In this document: positions 1 through 8,279 of the stretch, piece after piece | Layout of the letters: every line of letters begins with the position of its first letter | Position numbering within the stretch: the first letter of the stretch is position 1 | Source of the DNA: Hyalangium versicolor | GTDB taxonomy: Bacteria > Myxococcota > Myxococcia > Myxococcales > Myxococcaceae | Assembly: GCF_020103695.1 (NCBI RefSeq) | Contig: NZ_JAHXBF010000036.1 | Coordinates: forward strand, 49,570 to 113,569 | DNA: 64,000 bases | Direction: 5' to 3' | Program-made: the position numbers and the translations under genes | The notes under the pieces: model-generated | Told to the model about the DNA's origin: nothing | Database searches by the model: none | What the model saw: only the letters and a program-made list of their open reading frames with translations

Positions 1-2863
1 GCACGGAGTCGCTCATCGATTGCGCGAGCACAACCCGCAGGTCACCGAAGGCGGCCTGGAAGGATTCTTCGCGAGCGTCCGCGCTCCGCTTCGCCACGCG
101 AATGTCCGTGAGTTCAACACTCGCGGCGAGCAGTGCCAGAGATGAACTCATCGACGCTCCCTGCCCCACAGCTTGCTTCACGGCAGTTCGGGCCCTCTGC
201 AGAGCCGGAACTGGATCCAATCCCTGACGCCCCGCGTACTCGGCCGCGAACAGATGGCTCAGGACCAGTTCCCTGAGGAGCCACGAATCCTTTGGAGCCT
301 CTCCCGCGACGGCATGGATCGTGGCAACCGCCTGCTGGAGCGCGTCCCGTGGATCGTGGCCGAGAAGGAACTCCCGCTGGCCCTGGAGCCGCAGCGAGCG
401 CGCCTTCCAGAAGGCGACGATCCAGGCGCTGGAGTTCGTCCGCTCGAACAGGGCCACGGCGGCAGCCAGCGCCTGGACGACCGCGTGCGCATCCCGCCCC
501 CGAGCCAGCTCCGACTCCGCCTGCACCGTCAGCGCCTCCAGCCTGCCGCCCGCGGGCAGCACGAACCCGGAGTCCAATTCCATGGCTCGATCGTACTGAT
601 GGATCGCGCTCTCCAGCAGCGGCCCTGCTTCTCCTCCCCGTATCAGCCGCTCCTTGGCCTCCTGGAGGTAGACGTCCCCCAGTTCGTTCACTGCCCAGGT
701 GAAATCGGGATCCATCGCGAGGACTCGCTGATATCCCTCAATGGAGGGCTGCATGGACGCATCCCTGCCAAGATCGTAGAGAGTCCGCGCGCGAAGATAG
801 AGGGCCAGGGCCACCGCGTAGTGCGCCATCACATCCTGGGGGCGCGCCCGCGCGCTGGTCTCCGCCGCCGCGAGCGCCTCGTCCACGGCCGGGATCGCCT
901 CCTCCGAGGGATCCTCCTGCACGACATGGATCCGCGCCAGGAGCACGAGCGCGCGCTGCACCAGGGCCCTGCCATCCTTCGAGCTCGAGTGCACCGCACG
1001 ATCACACGCGGCCCTGGCCACCTCGAACGGAGGGCCAGGAGGAAGACCCTGCGAGGCGGCGGCCCATCCCATCTTCTCCCAGAGCTCGCACTCGGCCCGA
1101 TGCACGTCCGGATCGCTCCTGCCGATCTCCGCGGCGACCCGGTACGCCTCCGCCGCCCGATCGAAGTAGCCCTTCATCTTCTCGTAGTCGAACGCCGCGT
1201 CATGCCGGTACTTGCTGCCTTCCGCGTACAGCGCATCCGCTTCGAGCTTCTTGGTCTCATACATCCACGGCGCCTTGTCGAACGCCGCCCTCGCACGGGC
1301 GACCGCCTCCGCGTTCTTTCCCTCGTACAGCGCGATCAAGCCCTGCGCGTACTCCGGCACCTCGATCCGCGCCCCCATGGCGGCTCGCAGATGAGCGAGC
1401 GCTGGCTCACGAATCTCCCGGTCCAGCCGAGCCATCCGCCGCTGGCGCTCCTCCAGGTTGGAGATACGGCGGGCATCCTCCAGCGCGCGCCGCAGGAGTT
1501 CACCCAACGCCCGGCCCAGCGCGTACTCGAGATCCGCCGAGGAGTACCCCGCCGCCAACGCCTGCTCCAACTGCTCCCGGGCCCGCTCGGGATTGCCGAG
1601 AGCGAGCTGCCCCAGTCCCAGCGCGTAGTGCCCTGGCCCCTGCCCGGCCCAGCCCGCCACGTCCATCCGCTGAGCGATCTCTCCGAGCCGGGTGCGCACC
1701 ACGTCCCGCTCCCGCTCCACGTCATGCAGGGGGAGCCCGTACGCCGCGCGCAGGAACAGCTCCATCTCCTTCACGCTCTCGCCCAATTCCCGCGCCAGCC
1801 GGGCCTGCTCCGCCGCGTGCCGCTGCGCTCCAATCCACACGCTCCCCAGCCCAAGCGCGCCCAACACCACCGCCCCCACAAGCCCCGTGAGCAGCTTGTT
1901 CTTGCGCGCCTTCTTCCAGAGGACCTGGTGCCACGAGGCACGCTGGGCCTGGATCAGCTCTCCATCCAGCACGCGCCGCAGATCGTCCGCGAGCGCCCAC
2001 GCCGAGTCGTAGCGGCGCGCAGGCTCGTGCTCCAGGCACTTCATCGCGATCGTCTCGATGTCCTTGGGAATCCCCGGCTTCACCTGACCGAGCGGTGGAG
2101 CCTCCTCGAGCGTCACCATCGCGAGCAGCTTCCACGGATGATCCGAGACGAAGGGAGGCCGCCCGGCGATCACGTCGTAGAGCGTGGCTCCCAGCGAATA
2201 GATGTCCGTGCGGCGATCCAGTCCCCGGACCTCCCCCAGGGCCTGCTCGGGAGACATATACGCGGGTGTCCCGACGACTTCTCCCGTCTGCGTCTGGCCA
2301 TGGTCCTCGACCTGGCGCACCAGACCGAAGTCCATGACATAGGGCTTCCAACCTCCGTCCTCGCGCTGCTCGACCAGGATGTTCCCGGGCTTGATGTCCC
2401 GATGGATCATCCCCAGCCGGTGCGCCTCGTGCACCGCGGCGGAGACCTCCATGAGCAGCTTCACCTGCTGCTCGAGCGTCATCTCGCCCCGGAGCCGTGA
2501 CAGCGGCCTGCCCTCGATGAACTGCATGACGATGTACGGCTCGCCGTCGGCCTGGCCGGCCTCGTACACGCGGCACACGTGCTCGTGTTGGACGCTGGCC
2601 TGGGCGCGAGCCTCGGTGATGAACCGCCGCCCGAGCGCCGGATTGTCTCCCTTCAAGAGCTTCAGCGCGACGGTGCGGCCCAGCCGCGGATCCACCGCGC
2701 GGAACACGACTCCCACGGCACCTTCACCGACGAGTTGGATGTCCTCGTACCGCTCGGCCAATGAGGCGGGGACCTTCCTGCGCGGAGGAGGTGTCGAATC
2801 GCTGCCCCTGCCCAGGAGTGTCTCGACGAGCGTAGAACTGCCCTGGCCATCGTCCTGGGACAT
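1..2863 (-). CDS. Membrane-anchored Ser/Thr protein kinase with C-terminal TPR-like region (3' end cut by window edge)
   Basis: A Hanks-type kinase that phosphorylates Ser/Thr on unknown partners. The start is the ATG at 2863, preceded by a GGGGGAG ribosome site. Visible kinase motifs are the glycine loop GEGAVG (residues 46-51), catalytic Lys68 in VALKLLK, HRDIKPGN (154-161), DFG (178-180) and GTPAYMSPEQ (198-207). The kinase domain ends near residue 300. It is followed by a basic stretch and one hydrophobic helix (near 325-345, GLVGAVVLGALGLGSVWIG), then about 600 residues of Ala/Leu/Glu-rich helical repeats typical of TPR-type sensor or scaffold regions. No stop occurs before base 1, so at least 954 residues are present and the C-terminus is missing. 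Kinase in the cytoplasm with TPRs outside the membrane is inferred from this order. The large plus-strand open frame over this gene is its shadow. Confidence 0.9.
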   Translation of the reverse strand, partial: MSQDDGQGSSTLVETLLGRGSDSTPPPRRKVPASLAERYEDIQLVGEGAVGVVFRAVDPRLGRTVALKLLKGDNPALGRRFITEARAQASVQHEHVCRVYEAGQADGEPYIVMQFIEGRPLSRLRGEMTLEQQVKLLMEVSAAVHEAHRLGMIHRDIKPGNILVEQREDGGWKPYVMDFGLVRQVEDHGQTQTGEVVGTPAYMSPEQALGEVRGLDRRTDIYSLGATLYDVIAGRPPFVSDHPWKLLAMVTLEEAPPLGQVKPGIPKDIETIAMKCLEHEPARRYDSAWALADDLRRVLDGELIQAQRASWHQVLWKKARKNKLLTGLVGAVVLGALGLGSVWIGAQRHAAEQARLARELGESVKEMELFLRAAYGLPLHDVERERDVVRTRLGEIAQRMDVAGWAGQGPGHYALGLGQLALGNPERAREQLEQALAAGYSSADLEYALGRALGELLRRALEDARRISNLEERQRRMARLDREIREPALAHLRAAMGARIEVPEYAQGLIALYEGKNAEAVARARAAFDKAPWMYETKKLEADALYAEGSKYRHDAAFDYEKMKGYFDRAAEAYRVAAEIGRSDPDVHRAECELWEKMGWAAASQGLPPGPPFEVARAACDRAVHSSSKDGRALVQRALVLLARIHVVQEDPSEEAIPAVDEALAAAETSARARPQDVMAHYAVALALYLRARTLYDLGRDASMQPSIEGYQRVLAMDPDFTWAVNELGDVYLQEAKERLIRGGEAGPLLESAIHQYDRAMELDSGFVLPAGGRLEALTVQAESELARGRDAHAVVQALAAAVALFERTNSSAWIVAFWKARSLRLQGQREFLLGHDPRDALQQAVATIHAVAGEAPKDSWLLRELVLSHLFAAEYAGRQGLDPVPALQRARTAVKQAVGQGASMSSSLALLAASVELTDIRVAKRSADAREESFQAAFGDLRVVLAQSMSDSV

Positions 2864-2883
2864 GAGGCTCCCCCCGGAACCAC

Positions 2884-2907
2884 CGGGTGCGACCAGCACC
2901 GCACCCG
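2884..2907. promoter_or_regulatory. 8-bp inverted repeat in the divergent promoter region of the kinase
   Basis: CGGGTGCG (2884-2891) and CGCACCCG (2900-2907) are perfect complements separated by 8 nt. The repeat lies about 20 nt upstream of the kinase start at 2863, in the 143-nt gap to the divergent gene at 3007. It could be an operator or a 5' UTR hairpin. No promoter boxes were recognised with confidence. Confidence 0.3.
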
Positions 2908-3006
2908 TGAGGAGAAAGTTACACCGAGACGCCGTGTTCCTGCTGCAGCCCCAGACCCGGGCGAATTCCTGGCGACCACCCGACCTCCCCAGGCAGAATC
3001 CACTGC

Positions 3007-3540
3007 ATGACAGCCGTGGGAACCCTTCTTCTCATCCTCCTGATCGGCGTGAGGATCGCGGCGCTCTTCACGAACAAGTACAAGCTCGAGGAATCCGCCA
3101 CGGCCTGGGCCGATTTTGCCCATCGTCACAATCTGAACGCTCAAGGACACTTCATCCAGGGCACCTACAGTGGCTACTCGCTGGCGGTGGACCTCCATGG
3201 GCGCAGGGTGGGAAAGAGCGTCGTCCCCACAGCCGCTCTGCACATGCTGCTCCCCGCCATTCCCCCAGCGGTCAAGTTGAAGCGCGGTGGGTTCCTGGAC
3301 GGCTCCGTGCGGCAGCAGAGCACCACTCCCAAGATGGAGGCACTGCTGAAACAACCTCGAGTCCAGCAGTGCTTCGAGCGGGTGTCGAACGCCTACAGGG
3401 ACTTCTACATCGAGGACAGCTTCATCCATGCCGAGCAGTTCGGCTCACTCCACACTACGGAGGAGATGGAGGCGTTCATCGCCCCCGCCCTGGAACTGGC
3501 CCGCGCGCTGGACGAGGCCGCGCGGAGCATGTGGAGCTGA
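3007..3540 (+). CDS. Hypothetical protein with N-terminal membrane helix
   Basis: A 177-residue protein of no recognised family. Residues 4-21 (VGTLLLILLIGVRIAALF) form a hydrophobic signal-anchor without a cleavage site or lipobox. The rest is a soluble mixed alpha/beta domain with aromatic residues (YSGYS, YRDFYIED) and an acidic, helical C-terminus. It is probably a single-pass inner-membrane protein with the domain outside. It is divergent from the preceding kinase. Codon use is typical of the neighbourhood, so the gene looks genuine; the function is unknown. Confidence 0.75.
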   Translation: MTAVGTLLLILLIGVRIAALFTNKYKLEESATAWADFAHRHNLNAQGHFIQGTYSGYSLAVDLHGRRVGKSVVPTAALHMLLPAIPPAVKLKRGGFLDGSVRQQSTTPKMEALLKQPRVQQCFERVSNAYRDFYIEDSFIHAEQFGSLHTTEEMEAFIAPALELARALDEAARSMWS

Positions 3541-3552
3541 ACGCCTCGCGCG

Positions 3553-3745
3553 TCACGAGCCGCGGGGTACAGGGAAGCCGCGCTTGCGCATCAACGCGCC
3601 GATGCCTGCGTCCCGACCTCGGAAGGCGCGATAGGCCTCGGCGGAGTCGATCGTATCCAGATGCCGTAGATCGTCTTCACGTCCTCCAGGGTCCGGCCCA
3701 TGTCCTCGAACGCGGCGAGGGTGTTCTCGCCGGAGGCGCGATGTC
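3553..3745 (-). pseudogene. Decayed remnant of an M3-family oligopeptidase
   Basis: Two pieces in different minus-strand frames resemble the two ends of M3 (thimet oligopeptidase-like) metallopeptidases. The first, about 3660-3740, reads ENTLAAFEDMGRTLEDVKTI, like the N-terminal region where these enzymes show an ENT-alpha-helix pattern. The second, 3553-3658, reads EAYRAFRGRD and LMRKRGF before a stop, which matches the usual FRGRDP...LLRxxG C-terminus. The roughly 600 residues between, including the zinc site, are absent, and a stop lies just upstream of the first piece. This looks like an internal deletion plus frameshift of a once complete gene. The remaining bases of the 403-nt gap (3541-3943) hold nothing else I can support. 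Confidence 0.45.
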
Positions 3746-3943
3746 ACTCATGGTGAGACTGCCTTCCTGGGAGATGAATGGAGCTGAATGCGCAGCACTG
3801 AAACTGCTCCGCGCGAACAATGGCGCCTGGCCCGCCAACCGCCTGCCCGCCAGGCTCCCCACTCGAACGAGGCAGGACGCACGTCCGTCACAACCCACTT
3901 GAGCGCGCTCCTTCCCCTTGAACTTTCCAGGGGAGAGCGCCGG

Positions 3944-4909
3944 ATGGAGCGATGGGGATGGAGACGGTGGCTGGCGCTGATGGTCTTCTGCGTGAGCGGG
4001 CTCGCTGTGTCGGCGCCCGCTGCTTCCGCAGGGGCCCGGAGCGAGGAGACTCCATCGCCCGTCCCGGCGTCGGACGGTGGAGCTCCTCGCACGGGTTCTC
4101 CCGCTCCGTTCCTGGGCGTCGTCATTCCCCATGATTCGGTCGACCTGAGCTCGAAGTTCGAAGGCCGCATGGAGCAGGTGCTCGTCGACGTCGGCGATCG
4201 CGTCCGCAAGGGAGAAGTCCTGGCGAGGCTCGACGTGCGTCCACTGGAGCAGGATCTGGCGGTCGCGAAAGCCACGCTGCAGGCCTCGCGGGCCGAGGAG
4301 CAGGCCGCAGGGCTTGCGCTCGCCGAGGCTCGGGAGAAGAAGGGCCGCTACTTCACCCCGCGCTCACTGGAGCTGGGCGTCTATTCGCAGGAAGAGCTGG
4401 CCACCATTCGCTACCAGGAGAGCACGGCCCTCGCGCGGCTGGAGGCGGCACGGGCTCGGAGCCAGGAGCAGCAGGCCCACGTCGTGGAGCTGGAGCAGAA
4501 CGTGGGCGAGGCGGAACTCCTAGCGCCCTTTGATGGCGTCGTGGCCACGCGGCCGGTGAGTCCGGGGACTCGTGTCTCCGCGGGCCAGCCCATCCTCCGG
4601 GTTTTGAGCACGGGAGGCCGGAAGGTCCGCTTCGCCGTCCCCGAGGATCAGGCCCGCCAGTTGGAGCCCGGCTCACCGTTGAGGCTGTTCATCGATCAGC
4701 CCGCGCAGACGCTCGCGGGGCACGTGGAGAGCATTGCTCCCGAGGTGGACGCGGCGGCCCGCCTGGTGTTCGCCGTCGCCACCTTCGACTCGCCGCCACC
4801 GGACACGGTGGCCACCGGCATGGTGGCGCACGTCCGGCCGGGCCCGGCGCAAGGGAGCGTCGTGCAGCTCGAGTCCAGCGGCCCCACCCCGACGCGGAGC
4901 GGGCCGTAG
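3944..4909 (+). CDS. Periplasmic adaptor (HlyD/RND-type membrane fusion protein), first of two
   Basis: A 321-residue membrane fusion protein that would bridge an inner-membrane exporter to an outer-membrane channel. The start at 3944 follows a GGGGAG ribosome site; a longer upstream frame lacks one. Residues 1-29 are a signal peptide (WLALMVFCVSGLAVSAPAASA). A split lipoyl/barrel-sandwich motif appears as VDVGDRVRKGEVLARLD before a helical hairpin (VAKATLQASRAEEQ to ARSQEQQAHVVEL) and as LLAPFDGVVATRPVSPGTRV after it. A beta-barrel domain follows. The next adaptor gene begins 57 nt downstream, then the C39-peptidase ABC transporter, so the three probably form one export unit. Confidence 0.88.
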   Translation: MERWGWRRWLALMVFCVSGLAVSAPAASAGARSEETPSPVPASDGGAPRTGSPAPFLGVVIPHDSVDLSSKFEGRMEQVLVDVGDRVRKGEVLARLDVRPLEQDLAVAKATLQASRAEEQAAGLALAEAREKKGRYFTPRSLELGVYSQEELATIRYQESTALARLEAARARSQEQQAHVVELEQNVGEAELLAPFDGVVATRPVSPGTRVSAGQPILRVLSTGGRKVRFAVPEDQARQLEPGSPLRLFIDQPAQTLAGHVESIAPEVDAAARLVFAVATFDSPPPDTVATGMVAHVRPGPAQGSVVQLESSGPTPTRSGP

Positions 4910-4966
4910 GTCCTCATGCCAGCCGGAGCCCGTGCCTCGGCACGTCCCCGGCCAGGAGCACCCGAC

Positions 4967-5914
4967 ATGGAAGCCGTTCGCTCGAAGATCTTCCGAGAGG
5001 AAGCCCTGCGCCACCACGAGGGAGCGCAGCAGGAAGGAGATGTCCTCCGCATCTCGCCCTCGTGGACCCGGTGGACGTACTGGACGCTGCTGGGGCTGCT
5101 GCTGTCGGCGTTGGTGTACTCGCTGCTCGGCACGCTGCCCGAGTATGCGACGGGCCCTGCCATCGTGAAGGTGGAGGGCCAGAGCCACCTGACGGTGGAT
5201 CAGCCAGGCGTCGTGTCATCCGTGGAGGTCCGCCCCGGGCAGCGCGTGGAGCAGGGCCAGGCGCTGGTCACCTTCCGCTCCCAGGAGGAGACCGCCTCGC
5301 TGGAGCGCACCCAGCACGAGTTCGATCTCCAGCTCATCCGCGTCCTGAGGGATCCCTCGGATGAGAGCGCCCGGCAGACGCTGACCTCACTGCGCGCCGA
5401 GCGCGAGCTGGCCGCTTCCCGGCAGCAGGCTCGAACGCTGAGAGCCCCTCAATCGGGAGTGATCAGCGATCTGCGCATCCGCCCAGGCCAGTACGTAACC
5501 CCGGGCGAGAGCGTCGTCTCCGTGATGGGAGACAACGTCACGGTGTCGATGGTGGCGCTGCTGCCGGGTGGCTACCGGCCGACGCTGGCGCCCGGACGCC
5601 CGCTGCGCGTGGAGCTGAACGGCTTCCCGCACGAGTACCACGCCTTCACGATCGAGTCGGTGGGAGACCAGATCGTCGGACCGGGAGAGGTCCGCCGCTT
5701 CCTGGGGCCGGAGATCGCGGACGCGCTGGAGCTCAACGGACCGATGGTGCTCGTGAGGGCGCGGCTCCCCTCCTCCACCTTCAAGAGCAAGGGCCGGACC
5801 TTCAACTACTTCGACGGGATGCTGGCGCGAGCGGATGCGCGGGTGCGCGAGGAGCGCATCCTCGTGGCCCTGGTGCCAGGCCTGAAGGGAGCCATGGGAC
5901 ATGAGGACCGCTGA
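4967..5914 (+). CDS. Inner-membrane-anchored adaptor of peptide ABC exporter (HlyD family), second of two
   Basis: A 315-residue adaptor of the HlyD/bacteriocin-secretion type. The ATG at 4967 is preceded by AGGAG. After a cytoplasmic N-terminus (about 40 residues) comes one transmembrane helix (YWTLLGLLLSALVYSLL), then the lipoyl half-motif VVSSVEVRPGQRVEQGQALV, a short coiled-coil hairpin (SLERTQHEFDLQLIRVL) and the second half-motif APQSGVISDLRIRPGQYV. The hairpin is short, so contact with an outer-membrane channel may depend on the first adaptor or be absent. The 3' end overlaps the ABC transporter start by 14 nt, indicating coupled translation. Architecture resembles adaptors paired with NHLP-type exporters, but family assignment is by eye. 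Confidence 0.85.
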   Translation: MEAVRSKIFREEALRHHEGAQQEGDVLRISPSWTRWTYWTLLGLLLSALVYSLLGTLPEYATGPAIVKVEGQSHLTVDQPGVVSSVEVRPGQRVEQGQALVTFRSQEETASLERTQHEFDLQLIRVLRDPSDESARQTLTSLRAERELAASRQQARTLRAPQSGVISDLRIRPGQYVTPGESVVSVMGDNVTVSMVALLPGGYRPTLAPGRPLRVELNGFPHEYHAFTIESVGDQIVGPGEVRRFLGPEIADALELNGPMVLVRARLPSSTFKSKGRTFNYFDGMLARADARVREERILVALVPGLKGAMGHEDR

Positions 5915-8123
5915 AGAGAAAGGACAGGGGTTGGTGGAGCGCTTCCCAGCCCTGCGTAACCTCCATGCCAGAGCGCGAGGCAGGATTCCGCTCGTCCGCC
6001 AGTTGTCGGAGACGGAGTGTGGCGCGGCATGCATCGCCATGGTCCTGGGCTTCCACGGCCGGCCCGTGCGGCTCGAGGAGGTGCGGCAGGCGATGGGTGT
6101 GGCGCGAGACGGCGTGTCGGCGCTGGACATCCTGCGCACGGCGCGCACCTTCGGGCTGCGGGGGCGAGGCGTGTCGATCGACGAGGACGCGCTGCAGTAC
6201 CTCGCGCCAGGAACGATCCTGCACTGGCAGTTCTCGCACTTCGTGGTCTTCGAACGGCTGGGGCGGGATTGCGTCTACCTGGTGGATCCGGGCCAGGGCC
6301 GACGGCGCATCCCCATGGAGCGCTTCCGCCAGTCGTTCACGGGCGTGGCCCTGCTGTTGGAGCCAGGAGAGCACTTCGAGACGGGCAAGGCGCGCCCGAG
6401 GAACGCCTCGCGCTACGCGCTCCAGGTACTGCGCGAGTCCCACACCCTGACGCGGGTGCTGGTGATCTCGCTGGTGCTCCAGCTCTTCGCGTTGGCCATC
6501 CCCATCCTCACGGGGTTGATCGTGGATCGTGTCGTCCCAAGAGGAGATGTGCACCTGCTGAGCGTGGTGGCCGCGGGGCTGATTGCGCTGACAGGCTTCC
6601 AGCTGCTGTCGACGCTCATCCGAGGCCACCTGCTGCTGGAATTGCGCACGAAGCTGGACTCGAACATGACGCTGAGCTTCGTGGAGCACCTGGTGGGGCT
6701 AGCATGGTCCTTCTTCCAGGTGCGTGCGGCGGGCGATCTGCTGGCGCGCATGAGCAGCAATGCGACGGTGCGGGAGATCCTCTCCTCCAGCGCGCTCTCG
6801 GGCCTGCTGGATGGTGCGCTCGTGGTGCTCTACCTGGTGCTGATGTTCGCGGTGAGCCCGCTGCTCGCGCTGATCGTCCTGGGACTGGGGCTGCTGCAGG
6901 TGCTGATCCTGGTGCTCTCCACGAAGCGCCAGCGCTCCCTGCTCTCGGAGAGCCTCGAAGTCGAAGCCAAGAGCCAGAGCTACCAGGTGGAGATGCTCAC
7001 CGGCATCCAGACGCTCAAGGCGTTCGGCGTGGAGCACCAGGCGGTGCAGCGGTTCTCGGAACTGTTCGTGAACGTGCTCAACGTGTCGCTGCGGCGGGGC
7101 CGGCTGTCCGCCTGGGTGGAGGCACTCAATGGGAGCCTGCGCGTGGCGGCGCCGCTGGTGTTGCTGAGCTTCGGGGCGCTGCAGGTGCTGAGCGGGCAGA
7201 TGACGCTGGGAACCATGATGGGGCTGAATGCCCTGGCGGGCGCGCTGCTGGTGCCGCTGTCCAACCTGGTGAGCACGGGCAGCCAGCTCCAACTGCTGGG
7301 CAGCTACATCGAGCGCATCGACGACGTGTTCGACACGCCGCCCGAGCGAGACCCCGCAAAACCCGGCCAGCAGGCCCGGCTCCAGGGCGGCATCGAGCTG
7401 GAGCGGGTCTCGTTCCGCTACGCACCCACCTCCCCGTTGGTGGTGAAGGAAGTGTCGGTGCAGATCCAACCGGGCCAGTTCGTGGCGATCGTGGGCCGCT
7501 CGGGTGCGGGGAAGACCACGCTGGCCAACCTGCTGCTGGGCCTGTACCTGCCCACCTCGGGCCGGGTCCTCTACGACGGCTCGGATCTGGGAGATCTGGA
7601 TCTGCAATCGGTCCGCGGGCAGATGGGCGTCGTCCCCCAGGAGCCAGCCTTCTTCAGCACCACGATCCGCGCGAACATCGCGCTGAGGGATCCCTCCCTC
7701 CCCATGGAGCCCGTCATCGAGGCGTCCCGGCTGGCGCGGCTCCACGAGGACGTGACGACCATGCCCATGGGCTACGACACGCCGCTGGTGGATCGCGGCG
7801 CCTCGCTCTCCGGAGGGCAGCGGCAGCGGCTGGCCCTCGCCCGAGCGCTCGTGCACAGCCCGGCCGTGCTGCTGCTCGACGAGGCCACCAGCGCGCTCGA
7901 CGCGATCACCGAGAGCCGGGTCCAGGAGGCGCTGGCCTCCCTGCGCTGCACGCGCATCGTCATCGCCCACCGGTTGAGCACCGTGGTGGATGCGGACCTC
8001 ATCCTCGTGATGGACGGAGGCCAACTCGTGGAGGCGGGGCGCCACGAGGAATTGCTCCTGCGTCGCGGTGTCTACGCCGACCTCGTTCGAGCGCAGATCG
8101 ACAAGACGGGGCGCCTGGAGTGA
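5901..8123 (+). CDS. C39 peptidase-containing ABC transporter (bacteriocin/peptide exporter)
   Basis: A 740-residue PCAT-type exporter that would cleave a leader after a double-glycine-like site and export the core peptide. The N-terminal C39 domain shows the oxyanion Gln34, Cys40 in SETECGAACI, His113 in FSHFVVFERL and Asp129 in YLVDPGQG, so the peptidase triad is intact. Six membrane helices span about residues 165-460. The nucleotide-binding domain has Walker A GRSGAGKTT (about 531-539), signature LSGGQRQRLALARAL (about 637) and Walker B LLLLDEATSALD. It overlaps the preceding adaptor gene by 14 nt. No GG-leader peptide gene is seen between 2.9 and 8.3 kb, so the substrate must be encoded elsewhere or be atypical. 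Confidence 0.93.
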   Translation: MRTAEEKGQGLVERFPALRNLHARARGRIPLVRQLSETECGAACIAMVLGFHGRPVRLEEVRQAMGVARDGVSALDILRTARTFGLRGRGVSIDEDALQYLAPGTILHWQFSHFVVFERLGRDCVYLVDPGQGRRRIPMERFRQSFTGVALLLEPGEHFETGKARPRNASRYALQVLRESHTLTRVLVISLVLQLFALAIPILTGLIVDRVVPRGDVHLLSVVAAGLIALTGFQLLSTLIRGHLLLELRTKLDSNMTLSFVEHLVGLAWSFFQVRAAGDLLARMSSNATVREILSSSALSGLLDGALVVLYLVLMFAVSPLLALIVLGLGLLQVLILVLSTKRQRSLLSESLEVEAKSQSYQVEMLTGIQTLKAFGVEHQAVQRFSELFVNVLNVSLRRGRLSAWVEALNGSLRVAAPLVLLSFGALQVLSGQMTLGTMMGLNALAGALLVPLSNLVSTGSQLQLLGSYIERIDDVFDTPPERDPAKPGQQARLQGGIELERVSFRYAPTSPLVVKEVSVQIQPGQFVAIVGRSGAGKTTLANLLLGLYLPTSGRVLYDGSDLGDLDLQSVRGQMGVVPQEPAFFSTTIRANIALRDPSLPMEPVIEASRLARLHEDVTTMPMGYDTPLVDRGASLSGGQRQRLALARALVHSPAVLLLDEATSALDAITESRVQEALASLRCTRIVIAHRLSTVVDADLILVMDGGQLVEAGRHEELLLRRGVYADLVRAQIDKTGRLE

Positions 8124-8164
8124 AGTGGGCGGAAATTTCTCTGTCGCCCGGAATCATGGACCTC

Positions 8165-8180
8165 CACCCTAAGAAGGGTG
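8165..8180 (+). terminator. Small hairpin after the exporter operon
   Basis: CACCCT (8165-8170), loop AAGA, AGGGTG (8175-8180) form a 6-bp stem 42 nt after the ABC transporter stop and 100 nt before the next start. There is no T-tract, so termination is only possible. The rest of the 156-nt gap (8124-8279) is AT-richer than the genes and probably holds the promoter of the lipoprotein gene. Confidence 0.3.
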
Positions 8181-8279
8181 CGCGGTTCACTCCGGATTCC
8201 CACATTTTCACGACTATTCGATATGTGGCATTTATTGCCTACATCGCAGGGCATTTCACCTTGGCCATTGGGGAGCCAG

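Noticed and set aside
173..2500. A 775-codon plus-strand open frame
   Set aside because: It is the antisense shadow of the minus-strand Ser/Thr kinase: that strand shows ordered kinase motifs and a ribosome site, whereas the plus-strand protein is Arg/Pro/His-rich and without domains.
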